64,000 bases of DNA from Lachnoclostridium sp. (GCA_021770065.1 JAETRR010000002.1:204450-268449), one strand, 5' to 3'; positions 9,474 through 19,134 are shown, numbered from the stretch's first letter. Notes: a model not told the origin generated them from the sequence alone. Made by a program: numbers and translations.

Positions 9474-10061
9474 CTACAAACTTCCTTTCGTTGATAACAC
9501 ATCTGCAATTCTCGGGTCTGCTGCAACTGCCATATCAAGGGCTTTTGCAAACGCCTTAAACATTCCTTCAATCATATGGTGGCTGTTCTCTCCGGCCAGC
9601 ATTTTAAAGTGGAGGTTCATACCTGCACTGTAGGAAACCGCATAGAAAAATTCACGGACCATCTGGGTATCCATATCTCCCGCCCGTTCAGTGGGAAATA
9701 CGGCATCCGATGCATAGTAAGGCCTTCCGGACAGATCCAGGGAGCACAAAACCAGGGCTTCGTCCATAGGAAGTATGCAGCTTCCGAAGCGCACCATCCC
9801 CTTTTTGTCTCCTATAGCCTCCCGGATAGCCTGTCCCAGCACAATTCCCGTATCTTCAATGGTATGGTGGCAGTCTACCTCCAGATCTCCCTCTGCGCGG
9901 CAGGTAAGATCAAAAAATCCGTGGCGGGCAAAACCGTTCAGCATGTGATCAAAAAATCCTATGCCCGTAGCAATCTCTCCATTCCCGGTTCCGTCCAGAT
10001 TAAGCGTAAGGGCTATCCGGGTTTCTTTTGTATTTCTCGTAAGGGACACAGTCCGGTTCAT
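9474..10061 (-). CDS. hisB: Imidazoleglycerol-phosphate dehydratase
   Basis: Converts imidazole glycerol phosphate to imidazole acetol phosphate, a Mn-dependent step of histidine synthesis. The 195-residue monofunctional protein shows all metal-binding His motifs: [32 protein letters not shown] and [20 protein letters not shown]. Length is normal for the single-domain enzyme without the phosphatase domain seen in E. coli. It is 6 bp downstream of hisD and 1 bp upstream of hisIE, so translation is probably coupled. Confidence 0.97.
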   Translation of the reverse strand: MNRTVSLTRNTKETRIALTLNLDGTGNGEIATGIGFFDHMLNGFARHGFFDLTCRAEGDLEVDCHHTIEDTGIVLGQAIREAIGDKKGMVRFGSCILPMDEALVLCSLDLSGRPYYASDAVFPTERAGDMDTQMVREFFYAVSYSAGMNLHFKMLAGENSHHMIEGMFKAFAKALDMAVAADPRIADVLSTKGSL

Positions 10062-10067
10062 CGTATC

Positions 10068-11369
10068 TCACTCCTTTCCCTCTTCAAAGCGGACGGCTAT
10101 GGAATTGGCGTGGGCCGTAAGCCCCTCTGCCTGTGCAAAGCGGATAATATCCTCCTGCACAGATGCCAGTGCTTCCCTGGAATAATATACAAGACTGGAT
10201 TTCTTGATAAAATCGTCAACGCCGAGGGGAGAGAAAAATTTCGCCGTACCATTGGTGGGCAGCACATGGTTGGGCCCCGCAAAATAATCGCCAAGAGGCT
10301 CGCTTGCGTATTCACCGATAAAAATGGCTCCCGCATTGCGTATCTTTGTCATTACCTGGAACGGGTCCTTTGTGACAATCTCCAGATGCTCCGAGGCTAT
10401 GGCATTTGCCGTGTCGATGGCTTCCTCCATGGTATCTGCCACCAGTATCCACCCATAGTTTTCCAGAGATTTCACCAGAATATCCTTCCTGGAAAGCCTG
10501 GTCAAAAAAGAATCCACTTCTTCTGACACCTGTTCTGCCAGAGTCCGGCTCGTTGTCACCAGAATGGCGGAGGCCATCTCGTCATGTTCTGCCTGGGACA
10601 ACAGATCTGCCGCCACAAAACGGGGATTGGCCGTCTCGTCCGCCAGAACCAGGATCTCACTGGGGCCGGCGATGGAATCAATGCTCACATAGCCGTAAAC
10701 TGCCTTTTTCGCAAGGGCAACATAGATGTTCCCGGGGCCTACAATCTTGTCCACCTTGGGAATGCTTTCCGTCCCAAAGGCCAGGGCGCCGACAGCCTGG
10801 GCGCCGCCTGCCTTGTAGATCTCATCCACACCGGCCTCGTGGGCGGCCACCAGCGTATTTGCGCTGATCTTCCCGTCCTTTCCCGGGGGCGTGGTCATAA
10901 TGATCCGTTCCACTCCGGCTGTCTTTGCCGGGACAATATTCATCAGCACAGAGGAGGGGTAGACGGCCTTTCCTCCGGGCACGTACACGCCCACAAGAGC
11001 CAGCGGAGTAATCTTCTGCCCCAGAAGGGTTCCGTCCGGCTGACTGTCAAACCAGCTGCTGCGCTTCTGCTTTTCGTGGAAACTTCTGATATTTACCAGG
11101 GCTCTGCGGATTACTGCAAGAAGCTCCGGATCCACTTTTGAATAGGCTTCCTCAATCTCTTCCTTCGTAACCCGGATGGTGTCCTTTGTAAGCTTCACTC
11201 CGTCAAAACGCTCCGTAAAGGAAAAGAGCGCTTCGTCTCCTTTTTCTCTTACTTCCTCTAAAATGGCATTTACCTGCTCACCGTAAGCTCCGTAATGATT
11301 GGGACTGCGCTTAAGCAGCCCGTCCAGCAGATTTTTCCGGCTGGATGCATTCAGTGTTGTAATTCTCAT
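10068..11369 (-). CDS. hisD: Histidinol dehydrogenase
   Basis: NAD-dependent enzyme that oxidises L-histidinol to histidine in two steps, using zinc. The 433-residue product has normal length and shows IAGPSEILVLADETANP, the zinc/substrate region SQAEHDEMASAILVT, and the C-terminal GPNHVLPTNGTAKFFSPLGV motif. The start codon directly abuts the stop codon of the upstream acyltransferase (TAA then ATG), with the GGAGG ribosome binding site inside that gene. This ties its translation to the acyltransferase. Confidence 0.97.
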   Translation of the reverse strand: MRITTLNASSRKNLLDGLLKRSPNHYGAYGEQVNAILEEVREKGDEALFSFTERFDGVKLTKDTIRVTKEEIEEAYSKVDPELLAVIRRALVNIRSFHEKQKRSSWFDSQPDGTLLGQKITPLALVGVYVPGGKAVYPSSVLMNIVPAKTAGVERIIMTTPPGKDGKISANTLVAAHEAGVDEIYKAGGAQAVGALAFGTESIPKVDKIVGPGNIYVALAKKAVYGYVSIDSIAGPSEILVLADETANPRFVAADLLSQAEHDEMASAILVTTSRTLAEQVSEEVDSFLTRLSRKDILVKSLENYGWILVADTMEEAIDTANAIASEHLEIVTKDPFQVMTKIRNAGAIFIGEYASEPLGDYFAGPNHVLPTNGTAKFFSPLGVDDFIKKSSLVYYSREALASVQEDIIRFAQAEGLTAHANSIAVRFEEGKE

Positions 11370-12416
11370 TTATGTCCTCCCAAGTAAATGTTTGAAACGG
11401 CGGTTAAAAATCCGGATAATGGGAATCTCTGCAATGCAGACCATCACTGCTATCTCCAGATAGAGGACGGTATCTGTCACAGGAATAAACTTCCTGACAA
11501 AAAACATCCCCAGTGATACATAGTATACCACGAACATTCCCGCATGTGTACACATAATTATCAAAGAATTCTGTCCCAGATAAGAAAGGACACGGCTCTT
11601 TGGCAGGGCTTTCAGTATGTTCAGAAGTCCCGCGCAGGATACGGCGGCAGGCACATAGTGCAGGGGCGAGATAAAAAGGTAGTGCAGATCCATAACCGGA
11701 AGGCGCCCGCTCAAATATACCCCTGCACCTGAAAGCACGGTTCCTGTTATAAACAGCGCTGATTTTTTCCTGCTGCCTTCCGCTGTTTTTCCATACCAGC
11801 GTCCCAGCAGAAAAAAGGGCAGCACAATCAGTACGCGGAGAAGCACAATCAGAATCCCCGTAATGGCATACCAGGAAAGCCGCTCCTCTGCGGTGGAATA
11901 TTCCGTTAAGCCAAGAACCAGGGCCGCTTTTAACGCAACACCTGCCAGGGAGAAAACAAGAAGACACAGGATCCATTCCGAATATGGTTTCTCCTTAAGC
12001 AGTCTGCACAACAGGGAAAACAGAATACAGGAAAGAAAGTAGGCCGGCAGAAACCACAGCGTATAGATACCGTATCCGGTGAGGCTCTCCACAAATTCCT
12101 TCATAAGCTCTCTCCCCGTAATCCGCTCCGGCTGCACGAAATATTCAAAGGTGCGCATGGTAAGCAGGATCAAGGAAAAGGAGACATAGGGAACCAGGAT
12201 TCCCTTTGCTCTCCTTATACACTGCTCCTTAAAGGAAGTCTCTGAAGCTTCTTTTGTATAGCTCAGGACACCGCCCACAGTAAAAAACAGGGGCATATGA
12301 AAGGAAGAGATCCACCGCTGGATATCCGGATTAAGATACTCGATGTGGCCGAGGACTACCAGAAAGATTCCCACGCCTTTTGCCATATCCAGATAATAAA
12401 GTCTTTTCTTCGGCAT
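11370..12416 (-). CDS. Acyltransferase-3 family membrane protein inside the his operon
   Basis: The 348-residue polytopic protein begins MPKKRLYYLDMAKGVGIFLVV, followed by VLGHIEYLNPDIQRWISSFH and MPLFFTVGGVLSY, the conserved N-terminus with active-site His of acyltransferase-3 (COG3594-like, fucose O-acetylase group). These proteins transfer acyl groups to envelope sugars or peptidoglycan. It has about ten TM segments. It sits between hisZG and hisD on the same strand and touches hisD without a gap, so it is cotranscribed with histidine genes although no link to histidine synthesis is known. The acceptor is not predictable. Confidence 0.82.
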   Translation of the reverse strand: MPKKRLYYLDMAKGVGIFLVVLGHIEYLNPDIQRWISSFHMPLFFTVGGVLSYTKEASETSFKEQCIRRAKGILVPYVSFSLILLTMRTFEYFVQPERITGRELMKEFVESLTGYGIYTLWFLPAYFLSCILFSLLCRLLKEKPYSEWILCLLVFSLAGVALKAALVLGLTEYSTAEERLSWYAITGILIVLLRVLIVLPFFLLGRWYGKTAEGSRKKSALFITGTVLSGAGVYLSGRLPVMDLHYLFISPLHYVPAAVSCAGLLNILKALPKSRVLSYLGQNSLIIMCTHAGMFVVYYVSLGMFFVRKFIPVTDTVLYLEIAVMVCIAEIPIIRIFNRRFKHLLGRT

Positions 12417-12484
12417 ACAATCTCCCTCTTAAAAAAACGGAACCATCTGCACCCGGTCAGCCGTATGATTGTTCAATAAATTCA

Positions 12485-14137
12485 TTACAGAACAGCCTGC
12501 AGATCCCGTATCAGTCCGGAAATCCGTTCATGCTCCAGCTTCATGCTCACCTGGTTCACAACCATGCGGGCGGAAAGGGGCATGATCTCTTCCAGAACCT
12601 CCAGACCATTTTCCCGAAGGGTAGATCCGGTCTCCACAATGTCAACAATAACCTCCGAAAGCCCCACTAAAGGAGCCAGCTCAATGGAGCCGTTCAGCTT
12701 AATGATCTCTGCGGTCTGATGCTTTTGGCTGTAAAAATAATCCTTTGCAATACCCGGATACTTGGTAGCCACCCGGATCTGCTCCTGGTGGTTCAGCTTT
12801 TCTCTGGCCGCTGCAGGTCCGCAGACACACATGCGGCATTTCCCAAAGCCCAGATCCAGAACCTCATACATCTTCCGTCCCTCTTCCGCCAGAGTATCCT
12901 TTCCCACTACGCCGATATCCGCGGCGCCGTATTCTACATAAGTGGGCACATCCGGTCCTTTAGCCAGGAAAAATTTGAGTTTTTTCTCTTCATTTACAAA
13001 AATCAGCTTCCGGCTGTCTGGATCCTTCATTTCCTCACAGGTTATTCCTGTCTGTTCCAGAAGTTCCAGTGTTTTTTTTGCGAGCCGCCCTTTGGTAAGG
13101 GCTATGGTCAGATAGCGCTCTTTCCGGTAAACAGGATCCCGGCCTGCGTTTTCATTTCTTTTGACAGCGCGCATAAGCTGATCTATGACAATGGCAAAGC
13201 CCACAGCCGGGAGCTCCCGTCCAAAATGAGAAAGCAGTGTATCATAACGTCCTCCTTTTACAATGGGCTCTCCGTAACCGTAGGAATAGGCCCGGAAAAT
13301 AATTCCCGTATAATAATTATACTTGCTCAGCATTCCCAGGTCAAAGCTTACATACGTCTCGCAGGATAATTCCCTTAAGCCTTCATAAATGTCTTCCAGC
13401 CGGTCCAGGGCTTTTCGGGCTTCCTCGTTGGCAGTGAGCTCCCTCGCCCTTGCGATTACCTCCAGGCCGCCGGAAAGAGTCGTCATTTCAAGAAAAATCC
13501 GGCGGAGATCATTGGGAAGTTCATATTCTGAAAGCAGCTCTTCGGCTCCGAACCGGTTCTTATCGGAGATCAGCTGTCTTAATCTCTTCTCGGTTTCACT
13601 GTCAATCCCTGCATCTTTTAACAGGCTTTTAAAAAACATTACCTGGCCAATGCTGACTTGAAATTCGTAAAGCCCGGATTCTTTTAACGCCTTGATAAGA
13701 AGGGAAAGCATCTCGACATCTGCTTCTACGCTTCCGTCCCCCATAAGCTCTGCGCCTAACTGCGTGCTCTCTTTTAAGCGGCCCAGATACTTATCATAAT
13801 TGATAAAGGTATTTCCCATATAGCAGAGACGGATGGGTGTCTCGTCATGGAAATACCTGGATACAGCCCGGGCAATGGAAGGTGTGATATCCGGGCGGAG
13901 CACCAGAGTATTGCCTTCGCGGTCAAAAAATTTATAGAGTTCCCGGGAGGGAACCGTACCTACCTCCCTGGAAAATACGTCAAAAAATTCAAAGGTAGGA
14001 GTCTCGATTCCCTGATACCCCTCTCCTGCCAGCACCCGGTAGAGCTGCTGCTGAAGTTCAAATTTTTGAATAAATTCATTTCCATAAATATCTCGGACGC
14101 CCTCGGGGGTATGTAAAATCTGTTCCTGGTTCTTCAT
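12485..14137 (-). CDS. hisG: HisZ-HisG fusion, ATP phosphoribosyltransferase
   Basis: First step of histidine synthesis: ATP plus PRPP to phosphoribosyl-ATP. Residues 1 to about 330 are HisZ, a histidyl-tRNA-synthetase-like regulatory subunit ([53 protein letters not shown]). From about residue 340 follows short-form HisG ([55 protein letters not shown]). Separate hisZ and hisG genes are the usual state; here they are one 550-residue chain. ATG at 14137 is preferred because GAGAGG precedes it; a GTG 36 bp upstream has no ribosome binding site. It heads the operon. Confidence 0.92.
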   Translation of the reverse strand: MKNQEQILHTPEGVRDIYGNEFIQKFELQQQLYRVLAGEGYQGIETPTFEFFDVFSREVGTVPSRELYKFFDREGNTLVLRPDITPSIARAVSRYFHDETPIRLCYMGNTFINYDKYLGRLKESTQLGAELMGDGSVEADVEMLSLLIKALKESGLYEFQVSIGQVMFFKSLLKDAGIDSETEKRLRQLISDKNRFGAEELLSEYELPNDLRRIFLEMTTLSGGLEVIARARELTANEEARKALDRLEDIYEGLRELSCETYVSFDLGMLSKYNYYTGIIFRAYSYGYGEPIVKGGRYDTLLSHFGRELPAVGFAIVIDQLMRAVKRNENAGRDPVYRKERYLTIALTKGRLAKKTLELLEQTGITCEEMKDPDSRKLIFVNEEKKLKFFLAKGPDVPTYVEYGAADIGVVGKDTLAEEGRKMYEVLDLGFGKCRMCVCGPAAAREKLNHQEQIRVATKYPGIAKDYFYSQKHQTAEIIKLNGSIELAPLVGLSEVIVDIVETGSTLRENGLEVLEEIMPLSARMVVNQVSMKLEHERISGLIRDLQAVL

Positions 14138-14207
14138 TCTGTCTAAACCTCTCTCTGGCCTGCAATTTATCACTTTATTCTGCTAATACGATAAATTGAC
14201 AGGTGCT

Positions 14208-14236
14208 ATTATATAACATTTATTTTGTACTGTCAA
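14208..14236 (-). promoter_or_regulatory. Near-perfect sigma-A promoter of the his operon
   Basis: TTGACA (14236-14231) and TATAAT (14213-14208) on the minus strand, both fully consensus with a 17-bp spacer. It overlaps the last codons of recU. The leader to the hisZG start is only about 65 nt, so there is no room for a T-box or long attenuator. Confidence 0.85.
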
Positions 14237-14753
14237 TCGCCCTTTGAATGCCGTCAAGATAAGGCACCAGATATCCGCCATGGGGGATCAGAACATATTC
14301 CGGATCAAGCTCTTCATGCCGGAAGCTTTTCCGCCCTCCGTTCCTGGCTCTGTCCCAGAATCGGCGCATCATTTTATAGGTGAGAAAATACAGTTCGTTC
14401 CGATGGGAAAACAGCAGGATTAGGAAGGCAATCCCCTCCTGCTTCTCAAAATCCTCCATAAATTTCACCTGATGGTCATGGATATTCTGGAGCGGAAAGG
14501 TATCACTGTCGCATTCCTTGGCATCAAAGCACACGGGAATCCCCTGGACAGCGCCGATATAATCCACTGTACTCTTCTGTTCAAAATAAGCCAGCGTAAT
14601 GTGCCGGTGCTCTTTGTCGATCTTGATGGGAGTGATGGGGGTGGGCACTTTCTGGATTAGTGCAAGCCCCTGTTCCCGGTATTTTTCATTTGTTCGGTTT
14701 ATAAGCTCTTCTAGGGCGGAGCCTCTAAGACCTCTGGAATTCCAGGTTGCCAT
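14220..14753 (-). CDS. recU: Holliday junction resolvase RecU
   Basis: RecU resolves Holliday junctions during recombination and repair in Firmicutes. The 177-residue product has the family N-terminus NSRGLRGSALEELINRTN, the catalytic core VDYIGAVQGIPVCFDAKEC (acidic and Lys residues of the nuclease active site) and FPLQNIHDHQVKFMEDFEKQ. Length is close to that of known RecU. In many Firmicutes recU neighbours a penicillin-binding protein gene; here it lies between the his operon and a membrane metalloprotease gene. Confidence 0.93.
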   Translation of the reverse strand: MATWNSRGLRGSALEELINRTNEKYREQGLALIQKVPTPITPIKIDKEHRHITLAYFEQKSTVDYIGAVQGIPVCFDAKECDSDTFPLQNIHDHQVKFMEDFEKQEGIAFLILLFSHRNELYFLTYKMMRRFWDRARNGGRKSFRHEELDPEYVLIPHGGYLVPYLDGIQRAIDSTK

Positions 14754-14807
14754 AGTTCCGAATCCTTTCTTACAATATCCGTTCTTTTACCGGGATGCCG
14801 ATCTGCA

Positions 14808-15341
14808 TTACAGGATCTGTACCAGTGCCCACGGAATCAGCATGGCAAGCACTGCCGCATACAGAAGATCCAGCCAGAAAATACTTCCGACAGAACAGGC
14901 ATAGATGATTGCCACAAAGGGCGCGGCAATTATTTTCCATACAAGGCTTACATCCGGATTTTTAAGTATGCGGTTAATTATAACCTTTGCATCCCCTCTG
15001 CTTGGAAAGGCATGCATTAAAATTGAGAAGCCCAGCCAGCCGAGCAGGAGTGTCAGAGGATTATTATACTCCTGAAAGACCACAAGGTCAATGGATGCCG
15101 GAAGAAGAATCACCATTCCCAGTACGCTGTTTATAAAAAACGGGCCCATGCAGGTAAGAAATACTTTAAAAGGACGATCCGTGGATTCATGGATTACATA
15201 GCCGTTCGGATTATTCATCTGAAAATATTTTATTTCATATACCTTTAGGCCGCAGAGCATGCAGAAAATCTGATGCGCCAGCTCATGGACGATTACTCCC
15301 GGAAAAGTTATCAGTGAAATTACAATTCCTGGTATGATCAT
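14808..15341 (-). CDS. Integral membrane metalloprotease-like protein (HELAH)
   Basis: The 177-residue membrane protein carries VIVHELAHQIFCMLCG, an HExxH zinc site, in its first hydrophobic segment (about residues 17-32). A later GDAKVIINRIL may supply a third ligand as in M50/DUF3267-type intramembrane peptidases. Four or five hydrophobic segments are visible. It overlaps the TPR gene by 4 bp (ATGA), so the two are translationally coupled. A regulated intramembrane proteolysis or protein-maturation role is inferred; no substrate is evident. Confidence 0.7.
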   Translation of the reverse strand: MIIPGIVISLITFPGVIVHELAHQIFCMLCGLKVYEIKYFQMNNPNGYVIHESTDRPFKVFLTCMGPFFINSVLGMVILLPASIDLVVFQEYNNPLTLLLGWLGFSILMHAFPSRGDAKVIINRILKNPDVSLVWKIIAAPFVAIIYACSVGSIFWLDLLYAAVLAMLIPWALVQIL

Positions 15342-16132
15342 TGTGTATCCTCCTCCAGTGCTTCCAAAGCAGCCAGTCCCTCTAACGCTTCTTCGTCCCG
15401 CCCTTCTTTCGCAAGAGCCGCCTCCAGAAGTTCCCGGGCTTTTGTCAGATTTCCCCGGTTCCGCTCTTCATTACCCAGAAGAACCCGCACGTTGAAAAGT
15501 TCCGGGTCTTCTGCATAGGTTTTCTGCAGGCATCCATAATACTCTTCCGGATCGCTGGCTGTGATTCCTTCGTAATAGTACAGGAGGGCCTGATCCTGTT
15601 TTTCATCTTCGTGCAGTTTTTCAAGCTCGTCACGAAGCCGGCCAAGCTTTTTTTCTTCGCTTTCATCCGCCTCTGCTTCCAGTTCTGCTGCCAGTTCTTC
15701 AAGGGCATCACAGGTCCGGTAATAACTTTCGAGACGCCTGGAGTACCGCATCATTCTTGCATACTGTCCGTCGCTTAAACTTTTTCCTATCAGATATTCA
15801 TTGAATACATGTGCTGCCAGATCATAACAGCCGGTGTCCATAGAAAGCTCTATAAGCTTAAGAGTTACAGGCAGAGAGTCAGGATGCTCTTGCAGAACCT
15901 CATAAAGATCCTGCAGAGCGGCAGAGGTTTCGCCCGTTCTTGTACGTTTTTCTGCTTCACGGAAAATCTTATAATCCGAAAAGGTTTCGGGAAACATTCC
16001 CATAGAAATGCCTGCCAGAAGCAGGGAAGCCAGCAGAAAAAGAAAAATCGGAAGGGGAATGCGCTTGTTCTGTTTCAAGTCCATTGTTTCGAATCCTGGT
16101 CCAAGAGAATGGCGTCTGCTTTGATCATCCAT
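15338..16132 (-). CDS. Membrane-anchored TPR-repeat protein
   Basis: The protein starts MDDQSRRHSLGPGFETMDLK, has one TM helix (about residues 25-45, PLPIFLFLLASLLLAG) and then an extracytoplasmic or cytoplasmic helical domain with TPR-like repeats. The clearest repeats are near residues 55-85 and at the C-terminus (LLGNEERNRGNLTKARELLE). A central Glu-rich coiled coil lies around residues 135-175. ATG 16132 is preferred over the Met 24 bp upstream because AGGGAGA sits 7 bp before it. It probably scaffolds the coupled HELAH membrane peptidase; that is inference. Confidence 0.7.
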   Translation of the reverse strand: MDDQSRRHSLGPGFETMDLKQNKRIPLPIFLFLLASLLLAGISMGMFPETFSDYKIFREAEKRTRTGETSAALQDLYEVLQEHPDSLPVTLKLIELSMDTGCYDLAAHVFNEYLIGKSLSDGQYARMMRYSRRLESYYRTCDALEELAAELEAEADESEEKKLGRLRDELEKLHEDEKQDQALLYYYEGITASDPEEYYGCLQKTYAEDPELFNVRVLLGNEERNRGNLTKARELLEAALAKEGRDEEALEGLAALEALEEDTQ

Positions 16133-16180
16133 GGTATTTCTCCCTGTCATAAACATATTTTTTTGTGAATATTATTTCAA

Positions 16181-16209
16181 ATTATATAATAAATCTGAAA
16201 TAAATGCAA
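16181..16209 (-). promoter_or_regulatory. Promoter of the TPR-metalloprotease pair
   Basis: TTGCAT (16209-16204) and TATAAT (16186-16181) on the minus strand with a 17-bp spacer, about 50 bp before the chosen TPR start. Confidence 0.6.
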
Positions 16210-16226
16210 TCTTGCGACAGCTTCCT

Positions 16227-17726
16227 TTACCGGGATGCGCTACAGCTCTCCTCATGGGTATTGAAGCATACAGAATCTATTACTTTTTTACTTGTCTGAT
16301 TATAAACGACAATATTGAGCCCTCTGTGATTGACCGCATACTCTGTTCCGTCAATTAAAACGGAACAGCTGTTTCCGTGTTCAAAACCGGCACTGTTGAT
16401 TGTATAAGAACTTCTTCCCTTCCTGATAGTTCCTATTTCCTCCAATTTTCCATATTCCGCCTTTTCTGTGACAGTTCCCGGGGCTATCACAGCAATATAA
16501 CTGCACCAGGACTGTCCGGCCAGCGCCGCGTCCAATCCCAGCTTCTTTAACCCGGAAATCATCTCCTCGTCAAGTGCCTTCGAAGCCTCGTCCTTGACTG
16601 CCATAAATACAACGTAACGCGGATCATCCAGCATATCCAGATATTCACAGAAATCTTCTTCCGTCCGCAGCCGGATGTCTTTCTGAACTTGATCGTAATA
16701 TTGTCTGGTACTCTCCCACTGTTCGTCTGCTCTGCTTTCGATTTTACAGACATCCTGCAGGATTTTTCCGAGACGGGAAGCCAGCTTTACAGAACCGCAG
16801 AGGCTTACATGCCCCTGATCCACGTTATCTACAGCAAAATCCCATGCTGTTTCTTCGTATAACTCCTTTTCATTAAAATCATAAAACAATAATTGATACT
16901 CATCGGCAATTTCCCGAATGGCATTATATCTGCCTATATCCTGATATACGCTCGGTGTCTTGACAAGGATCAGTTCGATCCCGTTATTTTGGCAAAGCAG
17001 TATCATTTTTTTCAGATACTCTTTCATCAGTTCTTCCATGCTTTCGCATTCTGTTGAGCTGCCCTCTATAAACGGTTCATATTCCGCATTGGAATTCCAT
17101 GTCAGAGGCGTAAAACCTTTCAGCTCGTAGTGTCTTCCCGTCTCCTGAAGCGTAAAATCATTTTCTTCCAGATGTTTCCATCTGGCATGGTAACGAATGA
17201 CGGGCAGATAGTAACTCAAAACAGACTGCTTCTCGTCTATAGAGCATACTGTATGGACGGCTTCTCTTTTTACGGAGGACCACCGCATATAATCCAAAGA
17301 TTTTCTGGTGAACGCTTCTTCCGTATTCAGCGGCTCTTTCGTATTATATGGAAACAAAAAATAACACTCCAGAATAACAGCTTTCGGGCTCTGGTAACGC
17401 AGAGCTTCTTTGAGCCAATAATAAGACATAACCAGATTCTGCTGTTCACTTCCCAGATTATAGCTGGTGATTCCGTATTGATTGTACAGCTCCTGCGGAT
17501 TGAATGCAGAGACCGCATGGCTGCTTCCTAAGAACAGTACATCTATGGTATCTTTTTCCATCTGATAAAAACCGAGGTGCGTGGATGTTGTCGGCCACAT
17601 ATCCATGTATAAAAATTTGGGAGTCAGAAACCGGCCCAGGAATAATACAAGCATTCCCGTAATCAGAAACAGCAAGATTCCTTTTAGTATAAATTTCTTA
17701 TGACTAAGCACATTAAAATCCCCCAT
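16227..17726 (-). CDS. SGNH/DltD-like acyl-transfer partner with C-terminal ILEI/PANDER-like domain
   Basis: Partner of the MBOAT gene upstream. After one TM helix the protein shows the SGNH block I nucleophile region DVLFLGSSHAVSAFNPQELY and, later, the block V-type VDQGHVSLCGSVKLA with the catalytic Asp/His, as in AlgJ/AlgX/DltD. The last ~120 residues are different: YVVFMAVKDEASKAL, LGLDAALAGQSWCSYIAVI, then AVNHRGLNIVVYNQTSKKV and VCFNTH. They match the pattern of ILEI/FAM3 (PANDER) domains, which can bind carbohydrate. The start overlaps the MBOAT stop by 14 bp; a GTG at 17711 preceded by GGGGGA is an equally good start. Probably O-acetylates an envelope glycan. Confidence 0.78.
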   Translation of the reverse strand: MGDFNVLSHKKFILKGILLFLITGMLVLFLGRFLTPKFLYMDMWPTTSTHLGFYQMEKDTIDVLFLGSSHAVSAFNPQELYNQYGITSYNLGSEQQNLVMSYYWLKEALRYQSPKAVILECYFLFPYNTKEPLNTEEAFTRKSLDYMRWSSVKREAVHTVCSIDEKQSVLSYYLPVIRYHARWKHLEENDFTLQETGRHYELKGFTPLTWNSNAEYEPFIEGSSTECESMEELMKEYLKKMILLCQNNGIELILVKTPSVYQDIGRYNAIREIADEYQLLFYDFNEKELYEETAWDFAVDNVDQGHVSLCGSVKLASRLGKILQDVCKIESRADEQWESTRQYYDQVQKDIRLRTEEDFCEYLDMLDDPRYVVFMAVKDEASKALDEEMISGLKKLGLDAALAGQSWCSYIAVIAPGTVTEKAEYGKLEEIGTIRKGRSSYTINSAGFEHGNSCSVLIDGTEYAVNHRGLNIVVYNQTSKKVIDSVCFNTHEESCSASR

Positions 17727-19125
17727 AAATAAAATCCTGCGCATAAAATCCATAACCATATGTTCCGAAAACAAAAATCGTGATAATCACACCTATATAG
17801 ATGATCCAGCGGAATAACAGGTGCTGTTCTAAAATCCAGTCGCGAATACACATTTTCTGCTGGCAGATACTGACTTTTATCAGCAGGAGCACAGAGAGGA
17901 ACAATGCGGTCCATTCCTGCAGGTCAACTCCTGTCTGAAGCAGCGCGCCATTGAAAATAATCCATGGATTATATACCCGAAACATGGATTTTATCATCTC
18001 TATCCCGATCGACAGGCTCTCTGCCCGGAAAATAATCCAGGCCAGCATAACCAAGAACAGTGTGCTTGTAGTCTGGATTATTTTCCGAAACATGCATTTT
18101 TCCGGCATTTTCAATCGACTGAATACGAACTCCCGGGCAGGATATGTAATTTCTCCGGCAATCTGATAACAGCCATGCATAAGTCCCCAAAAAAGATAGC
18201 GGAATCCCGTTCCGTGCCATACACCGCTGACAGCAAATGTGAGCAGTAAATTTATATATTTCCTCAGCCTTCCCTTTCTGTTTCCGCCAAGAGGAATGTA
18301 GATATAATCCCGGAGCCAGGTGCTTAATGTAATATGCCATCTTCTCCAGAAATCTTTGATCGTTCCGGCCATGTAGGGATGATTAAAATTATCCGCCAAA
18401 TGAATGCCAAACAGGCCTGCGGCTCCTTTGGCAATGCAGACGCACGCAAGAAAATCCGTGTATAACTGAACACTGTACAGAATACCGGCCAGCAGAATGA
18501 AGGTGCCGGCATACTTCCTGTAATGATCAAAAACTTCATTTACAAATACTGCGGACTTATCTGCAATCATAAATTTCAGAAAAAATCCCCATATAATAAG
18601 ATGAATTGCTTTTGTGATATCTTTCTCCGAAAATCGATGCCCCTGATATAACTGCTTTCCCAGCTGTTCATATCGGGGGATCGGGCCCTGGACAATCTGC
18701 GGAAAGAACAGAACATAGAGTGCGTATTGGAAAAACCCGGGCAGTTTCTCTATTTTTCCATGATAGATATCTGCCAGATAGGATATAATCTGCAAAGTAT
18801 AAAAGGAAATTCCCACTGGTATCAGCCATGGCGTATTTCGTCCCAACAAATGTTTCAGAATAAGCAGAGGCAGGGCTGCCTGTACTACAGCCAGAACGAA
18901 TATGATTTTTGCAGCAGTATTCCGCTTCTTAAAAATCAGGATGCCTGCGCCATAGCTGATAATAATTGTCAGGAAAAGCAGCCAGCACATCTTTGGAGAC
19001 AGCCGCAGATATATGCAGATACTTCCTGCCAGAAGAACATACCATCTGTGTGACGCCGGAACTATATAGTAAAAGCATACCAGTAAGAGCAGGAAAATAT
19101 AAAACTCAACTGTCAGAAAATACAT
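17713..19125 (-). CDS. MBOAT family O-acyltransferase
   Basis: Membrane-bound O-acyltransferase of the AlgI/DltB class, moving acyl groups across the membrane for transfer to an envelope polymer. The 470-residue protein has about eleven TM segments, the family signature FWRRWHITLSTWLRDYIYIP followed by LGGNRKG, and the active-site His in SGVWHGTGFRYLFWGLMHG (about residues 300-325). Length is typical. It is followed by an overlapping SGNH gene and preceded, 9 bp away, by an RluA-type gene. A second MBOAT/SGNH pair lies at 43.8-46.3 kb, so the cell has at least two such systems. Confidence 0.93.
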   Translation of the reverse strand: MYFLTVEFYIFLLLLVCFYYIVPASHRWYVLLAGSICIYLRLSPKMCWLLFLTIIISYGAGILIFKKRNTAAKIIFVLAVVQAALPLLILKHLLGRNTPWLIPVGISFYTLQIISYLADIYHGKIEKLPGFFQYALYVLFFPQIVQGPIPRYEQLGKQLYQGHRFSEKDITKAIHLIIWGFFLKFMIADKSAVFVNEVFDHYRKYAGTFILLAGILYSVQLYTDFLACVCIAKGAAGLFGIHLADNFNHPYMAGTIKDFWRRWHITLSTWLRDYIYIPLGGNRKGRLRKYINLLLTFAVSGVWHGTGFRYLFWGLMHGCYQIAGEITYPAREFVFSRLKMPEKCMFRKIIQTTSTLFLVMLAWIIFRAESLSIGIEMIKSMFRVYNPWIIFNGALLQTGVDLQEWTALFLSVLLLIKVSICQQKMCIRDWILEQHLLFRWIIYIGVIITIFVFGTYGYGFYAQDFIYGGF

Positions 19126-19134
19126 CTCGGTTCC

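Noticed and set aside
9576..10526. Plus-strand open frame of 316 codons
   Set aside because: Antisense to hisB and hisD, both clearly real.
14138..14207. Possible T-box or attenuator before the his operon
   Set aside because: The promoter leaves only about 65 nt of leader; there is no T-box sequence, no terminator hairpin and no His-codon run.
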